DNA of 64,000 nt from Rhodospira trueperi (GTDB taxonomy: Bacteria; Pseudomonadota; Alphaproteobacteria; Rhodospirillales; Rhodospirillaceae). The translations under genes and the position numbers were made by a program. Shown piece after piece: positions 61,074-64,000 of the stretch; positions within the stretch are counted from its first letter, which is position 1, and every line of letters begins with the position of its first letter. The stretch spans positions 213,318-277,317 of the forward strand of contig NZ_FNAP01000004.1 in assembly GCF_900101965.1 (NCBI RefSeq), given 5' to 3'. The notes under the pieces are model-generated. The model did no database searches. It was not told where the DNA came from and saw nothing but the letters and a program-made list of their open reading frames with translations.

Positions 61074-61829
61074 ATGCTTGCCCGTCCCCTCGTTCTCGTC
61101 CTGCTCGCCGCCTGCCTGATGAGCCCTTCCGCCGCCGACGCCCAAGCCCCGCAAAGCGAGCGCTCGCGCGCGGCCATGGCGCGGGTCACCCCCTCCCTGA
61201 AGGGGGCCGTCGAGGAGGCCGGGCTGGCCTGGGGCGCGCCGGTCTTCCTTCGGGTCTTCAAGGAGGAAGGCCGCCTGGAGGTCTGGCTGGAAACGGCCCC
61301 CGGCGGTCCCTTCGCGCGGTTTCGGTCCTACGATATCTGCGCGTGGTCCGGCGACCTGGGGCCGAAGACGCGGGAGGGCGACCGTCAGGCCCCGGAGGGC
61401 TTCTACGCCGTGGGTCCGGGGCAGATGAACCCGCACAGTCGGTTTCACCTGTCCTTCAACCTGGGTTATCCGAACGCTTATGAGCGGGCGCGCGGCTGGA
61501 CCGGCAGCGCCCTGATGGTCCACGGCGACTGTGTTTCCGTCGGCTGTTATGCCATGGGCAAGCGGTTCATCCCGCTCGGGGCCGACCGCAACGACCCGAT
61601 CAACGAACTCTGGACGCTGATGTCGGCGGCCTTCGATCACGGCCAGCCCTTCGTGCGCGTCCACGCCTTTCCGTTCGCGATGACACCGGAGGCGCTGGCC
61701 CGGCGCGCGGAGCACCCCTGGGCCGGGTTCTGGTCCAATCTGGCGGAGGGTTCCCGCTGGTTTGAAGAGCACGGCCGCCCGCCCAATGTGATCATGGGCG
61801 ACGGGCGGTATCGGTTTGGTCCGGGATAA
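61074..61829 (+). CDS. L,D-transpeptidase (YafK/ErfK-like, YkuD fold), exported
   Basis: 251-residue periplasmic protein with a signal peptide (LVLVLLAACLMSPSAADAQA, cleavage near ADA-QA). The YkuD catalytic motif appears as MVHGDCVSVGCYAMG, with the Cys of SVGC and the preceding HG. The sequence GPKTREGDRQAPEGFYAVGPGQMNPHSRFHLSFNLGYPN fits the YafK subgroup, some of which hydrolyse Lpp-peptidoglycan links rather than forming crosslinks, so transpeptidase or amidase action is open. Starts at ATG 61074, 63 bp after ubiX. Ends 7 bp from the convergent aminotransferase gene. Confidence 0.88.
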   Translation: MLARPLVLVLLAACLMSPSAADAQAPQSERSRAAMARVTPSLKGAVEEAGLAWGAPVFLRVFKEEGRLEVWLETAPGGPFARFRSYDICAWSGDLGPKTREGDRQAPEGFYAVGPGQMNPHSRFHLSFNLGYPNAYERARGWTGSALMVHGDCVSVGCYAMGKRFIPLGADRNDPINELWTLMSAAFDHGQPFVRVHAFPFAMTPEALARRAEHPWAGFWSNLAEGSRWFEEHGRPPNVIMGDGRYRFGPG

Positions 61830-61836
61830 GAGCCGC

Positions 61837-63000
61837 CTACCCGAAATGCCGGCCCAGGCGGGCCACGGCCTCGTCCAGGGCGCTGTCCAGCTTGGCGAAG
61901 CAGAACCGGGCGTAGTGCGATGGCGCCGCCGCGCGGTCCTGATAGAACGCCGAGAACGGCACTGCCGTCACCCCGGCCTCGACCGTGATGTGGTGGCAGA
62001 AGTCCGCGTCGGTGCCGTTGAAGCCGACGCCCCGGATGTCGGCGGTCAGGAAGTAGGTGCCGGCCGACGGCATCACCTCGAACCCGATCCCGCGCAGGCC
62101 GTCCGCGAGTCGGTCGCGCCGCGCCGCCATGTCCATCGCCAGATGGTCCAGCACCTCCGGCGGCTGGCTCAGCCCGAACGCCACCGCGCTTTGCAGGCAG
62201 GTCGGCGTGGTGAAGGTCAGGAACTGGTGCGTCTTGGCGATGGGCGCCAGCAGGGCGGGCGCGGCCACGACATACCCCACCTTCCAGCTTGTGACCGAGA
62301 ACGTCTTGCCGGCCGAACCGATGCGAACGCAACGCTCGCGCATCCCCGGCAGGGTCATCAGGGGCACATGACGGCGGCCGTCGAACACCAGATGCTCGTA
62401 GACCTCGTCGCAGACCGCATAGGCGTCATGGCGGATCACCAGATCGGCGATGAAGGCCAGCTCGTCGTCGTCGAACACCTTGGCCGACGGGTTCATCGGG
62501 CTGTTGAGCAGGATCAGCTTGGTCTTGTCGGAGAACGCCGCCGCCAGATCGTCGCGCGGCAGGGTCCAGTGCGGCGGTTCGACCCGCACCATGCGGGGCA
62601 CGCCGCCGGCGCGGCGGATGATGGGCAGATAGCTGTCGTAAAGCGGCTCGATCAGTACCACCTCGTCGCCCGGTTCGATCAGCCCGAACAGGCAGTCGGC
62701 CAGCGCCTCCGTGGCGCCGGAGGTCACCATGACCTCCGCTTCGGGGTCCAGGTCGAGGCCGTAGAAGTGCCGGTCGTGCGCCACGATCGCCTGCCGCAAC
62801 GCCGGGATGCCGGTCATCGGCGGGTACTGGTGCGGGCCGGCCTCGGCGGCCTCGGCTGCGGCCTTCAGAACGGCCGGCGGCTCCAGTCCTTCCGGAAAGC
62901 CCTGCCCCAGGTTCACGGCGCCGTGGTCCTGGGCCAGTTTCGACATGACGGTGAAGATGGTGGTGCCGTAGGACGACAGAATGGAATTGGCCGCTTTCAC
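61837..63000 (-). CDS. Class I PLP-dependent aminotransferase (methionine/kynurenine-type)
   Basis: 387-residue fold-type I aminotransferase. VNLGQGFPEGLEPPAVLKAA is the N-terminal signature; then TSGATEALADCLFGL, EPLYDSYLPIIRRAGG, LNSPMNPSAKVF and AVCDEVYEHLVFDG, and the PLP lysine in RIGSAGKTFSVTSWKVGYV. The C-terminus RFCFAKLDSALDEAVARL carries the substrate carboxylate Arg. It resembles the YbdL/kynurenine-oxoglutarate transaminase group, so a 2-oxo-acid/methionine-like substrate is probable. No pathway partner is nearby. Confidence 0.88.
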   Translation of the reverse strand: MKAANSILSSYGTTIFTVMSKLAQDHGAVNLGQGFPEGLEPPAVLKAAAEAAEAGPHQYPPMTGIPALRQAIVAHDRHFYGLDLDPEAEVMVTSGATEALADCLFGLIEPGDEVVLIEPLYDSYLPIIRRAGGVPRMVRVEPPHWTLPRDDLAAAFSDKTKLILLNSPMNPSAKVFDDDELAFIADLVIRHDAYAVCDEVYEHLVFDGRRHVPLMTLPGMRERCVRIGSAGKTFSVTSWKVGYVVAAPALLAPIAKTHQFLTFTTPTCLQSAVAFGLSQPPEVLDHLAMDMAARRDRLADGLRGIGFEVMPSAGTYFLTADIRGVGFNGTDADFCHHITVEAGVTAVPFSAFYQDRAAAPSHYARFCFAKLDSALDEAVARLGRHFG

Positions 63001-63139
63001 CCCGTGATGCTCCCTGTCCGGAGTCCCCTATGTCCGTGCGTGTCGGGCCGTGCCCGGGCGGTTCGCGCGTCGCGGGCCGGGCGAGCCCCCTCGTATCGCA
63101 TGAAACGGCCGGGATGAACACACCGACAGGACCCCGGTG

Positions 63140-63360
63140 GTGGGCAATCGGGTGAAGGGTGCGTGGTCGCGAAGACACGGGGAATCGTGTGCCTTTTGGC
63201 GGAACGCCCTACCTTCTTAAATTAAGGTAGGGCGGATTCGACCCGCGAAGCGGGGCAATCCGCCGCGTGGCGGTGATGCGGCGGGTTGCGCCTTCGGCGC
63301 GAACCCGCCCTACGAAGTCTCGCGCTGTTTCGCCAAAGGTGCGTTCACCCGATTGCCCTG
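63140..63360. mobile_element. MITE copy 2 (221 bp, 10-bp target duplication)
   Basis: Reverse-oriented relative of copy 1. Ends GTGGGCAATCGGGTGAA (63140-63156) and TTCACCCGATTGCCCTG (63344-63360) agree at all but the outer two bases. Flanking GACCCCGGTG at 63130-63139 and 63361-63370 forms a perfect 10-bp target-site duplication. Interior inverted repeats GGTAGGGCGGATTCGACCCG... and ...CGCGAACCCGCCCTAC match copy 1. Confidence 0.9.
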
Positions 63361-63389
63361 GACCCCGGTGGTGGGCGGACCCGGCGCGG

Positions 63390-63480
63390 TCAGCCGCGCC
63401 GTCGGCACCATAGGCGGCCGAACAGCGCGTCAAGGGACAGCGGCCCCGGTCCCTTCAGCAGTAACCGGGGCAGAAGTGCG
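63390..63480 (-). pseudogene. Possible C-terminal fragment of a DoxX-like membrane protein
   Basis: Between the MITE and the transposase, the minus strand reads ALLPRLLLKGPGPLSLDALF and ends GRLWCRRRG-stop (63392-63390). The text GPGPLSLDA(L) closely resembles the extreme C-terminus of many DoxX family proteins, but only about 25 codons are present and they begin right after the transposase stop. If correct, the transposon destroyed or truncated a DoxX gene. Chance similarity cannot be excluded. Confidence 0.4.
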
Positions 63481-63485
63481 GGCGG

Positions 63486-64000
63486 TCAGGCTTGGCAGCG
63501 CGCTGTGACGAGTTCGGCGAGGTTCGGCACGGGGGAGGCGACAGGGGCGCCGAGGCGCGTACCGAGGTAGTCCCAGAACGAGACGCCGAGCTTGCGGCAG
63601 GTCTTGCTCAGGCCGAGGAAAGCGTCCCGGCAGTCCCGCCCGTCGTCGCTGTGGGTGGTGGCGCTGACCTTACGGCGGGTCACCTGACAGCGGATGTCGT
63701 TTTCCGAGCCGTTGGTGTGCAGCGGGATCTCCGGGCGATCGAGGACGCGCAGCAGGTCGTCCTTGTTGGCCAGCAAGCGGGCCAGCAGGCGATCCAGGGT
63801 GGCGAACCCGGTTCGGCGCCTGAAGATTCGCTTGAAGCGGGCCTTCAACTCGGCCTTGCGGCGCGGGGTCGGCGCGTCCCGATAGGCCTTCAGGTCGGCG
63901 TAGAACCACCAGATCAGGGACCGGACCGTTTCCTTGGCTTGGCGGGCCGCCTCGGTGAAGGTGTCGAGCCTGTGGACCAGCCGTTCGGCGTGGACCCAGC
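63486..64000 (-). CDS. IS66-like transposase, C-terminal part (5' end beyond window)
   Basis: The minus-strand frame is open from the window edge to the stop at 63486. It begins WVHAERLVHRLDTF, includes VRSLIWWFYADLKAYRDAPTP, then RPEIPLHTNGSENDIRCQVT and GRDCRDAFLGLSKTCRKLGVSFWDYLGTRLG. This is the DDE region end typical of IS66-like transposases, with the Asn-x-x-Glu part of the catalytic domain (NGSEND). The amino-terminal DDE residues are outside the window, so I cannot tell whether it is intact. Confidence 0.82.
   Translation of the reverse strand, partial: WVHAERLVHRLDTFTEAARQAKETVRSLIWWFYADLKAYRDAPTPRRKAELKARFKRIFRRRTGFATLDRLLARLLANKDDLLRVLDRPEIPLHTNGSENDIRCQVTRRKVSATTHSDDGRDCRDAFLGLSKTCRKLGVSFWDYLGTRLGAPVASPVPNLAELVTARCQA

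Noticed and set aside
63140..64000. Idea that the adjacent IS66-like transposase mobilises the MITE
   Set aside because: IS66-type elements make about 8-bp duplications and have different ends; the MITEs have 10-bp duplications. Closeness looks incidental.

Overview
This is a GC-rich stretch of about 64 kb from an alphaproteobacterium. Gene content fits the Rhodospirillales: a fliF-fliG-fliH-fliN-motA-flbD-flhA flagellar run, alphaproteobacterial accB/accC and NADP-isocitrate dehydrogenase, and genes for both ubiquinone (coq7, ubiX, a polyprenyl diphosphate synthase) and menaquinone (menF-D-B-C). Having both quinones is unusual in alphaproteobacteria but is known in some purple non-sulfur Rhodospirillaceae. 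The genus is an inference. The window reads as ordinary chromosome; I see no prophage, plasmid backbone, CRISPR array, defence island or clearly new multigene system.

Layout. 0-15 kb: quinone hydroxylase and DsbB-like protein, nitroreductase, the YcjX/YcjF pair, divergent tyrS/anmK, rarA-degP, an MsbA-type ABC exporter and a PAS-GGDEF-EAL protein. 15-16 kb: a gene-free, repeat-rich kilobase. 16-25.4 kb: a chemoreceptor, then four overlapping men genes, yqgE and icd. 25.6-34.6 kb: the flagellar basal-body/motor operon on the minus strand. 34.9-37.6 kb: sirtuin, UDG-like protein, phosphoheptose isomerase and RdgB. 37.9-46.5 kb: a YwqG-like protein, pbpC/asparaginase, aroQ-accB-accC and a Tat-exported DUF882 protein. 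46.8-50 kb: pdxY and a CoA-ester lyase/mesaconyl-CoA hydratase pair. 50-52.5 kb: an RsbW-like ATPase, a FecR-domain protein, an OmpA lipoprotein, and tRNA-Ala(GGC) with a clear terminator. 52.7-64 kb: methyltransferase, prenyl synthase, orphan ModA-like protein, proline dehydrogenase, Uma2 protein, prpE, ubiX, an L,D-transpeptidase, an aminotransferase and, at the edge, a truncated IS66-like transposase.

The most interesting material is the small repeats. Two ~220-bp elements (55.9 and 63.1 kb) share terminal inverted repeats and are each flanked by a different perfect 10-bp direct repeat, so they are mobile MITEs. A second palindromic family with CGTCATTGCGAG ends occurs three times, once in frame inside menC, where it adds a stretch of protein much as Rickettsia palindromic elements do. 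A third palindrome sits directly on the stop codons of flhA and the DUF882 gene. yqgE and icd share an almost identical promoter-like block. FliH carries a long Pro-Glu repeat tail.

Functionally, the central-carbon genes (icd, the malyl-CoA-type lyase, mesaconyl-CoA hydratase, PrpE) point to assimilation of acetate and propionate. The quinone genes suggest switching between aerobic and anaerobic electron transport.
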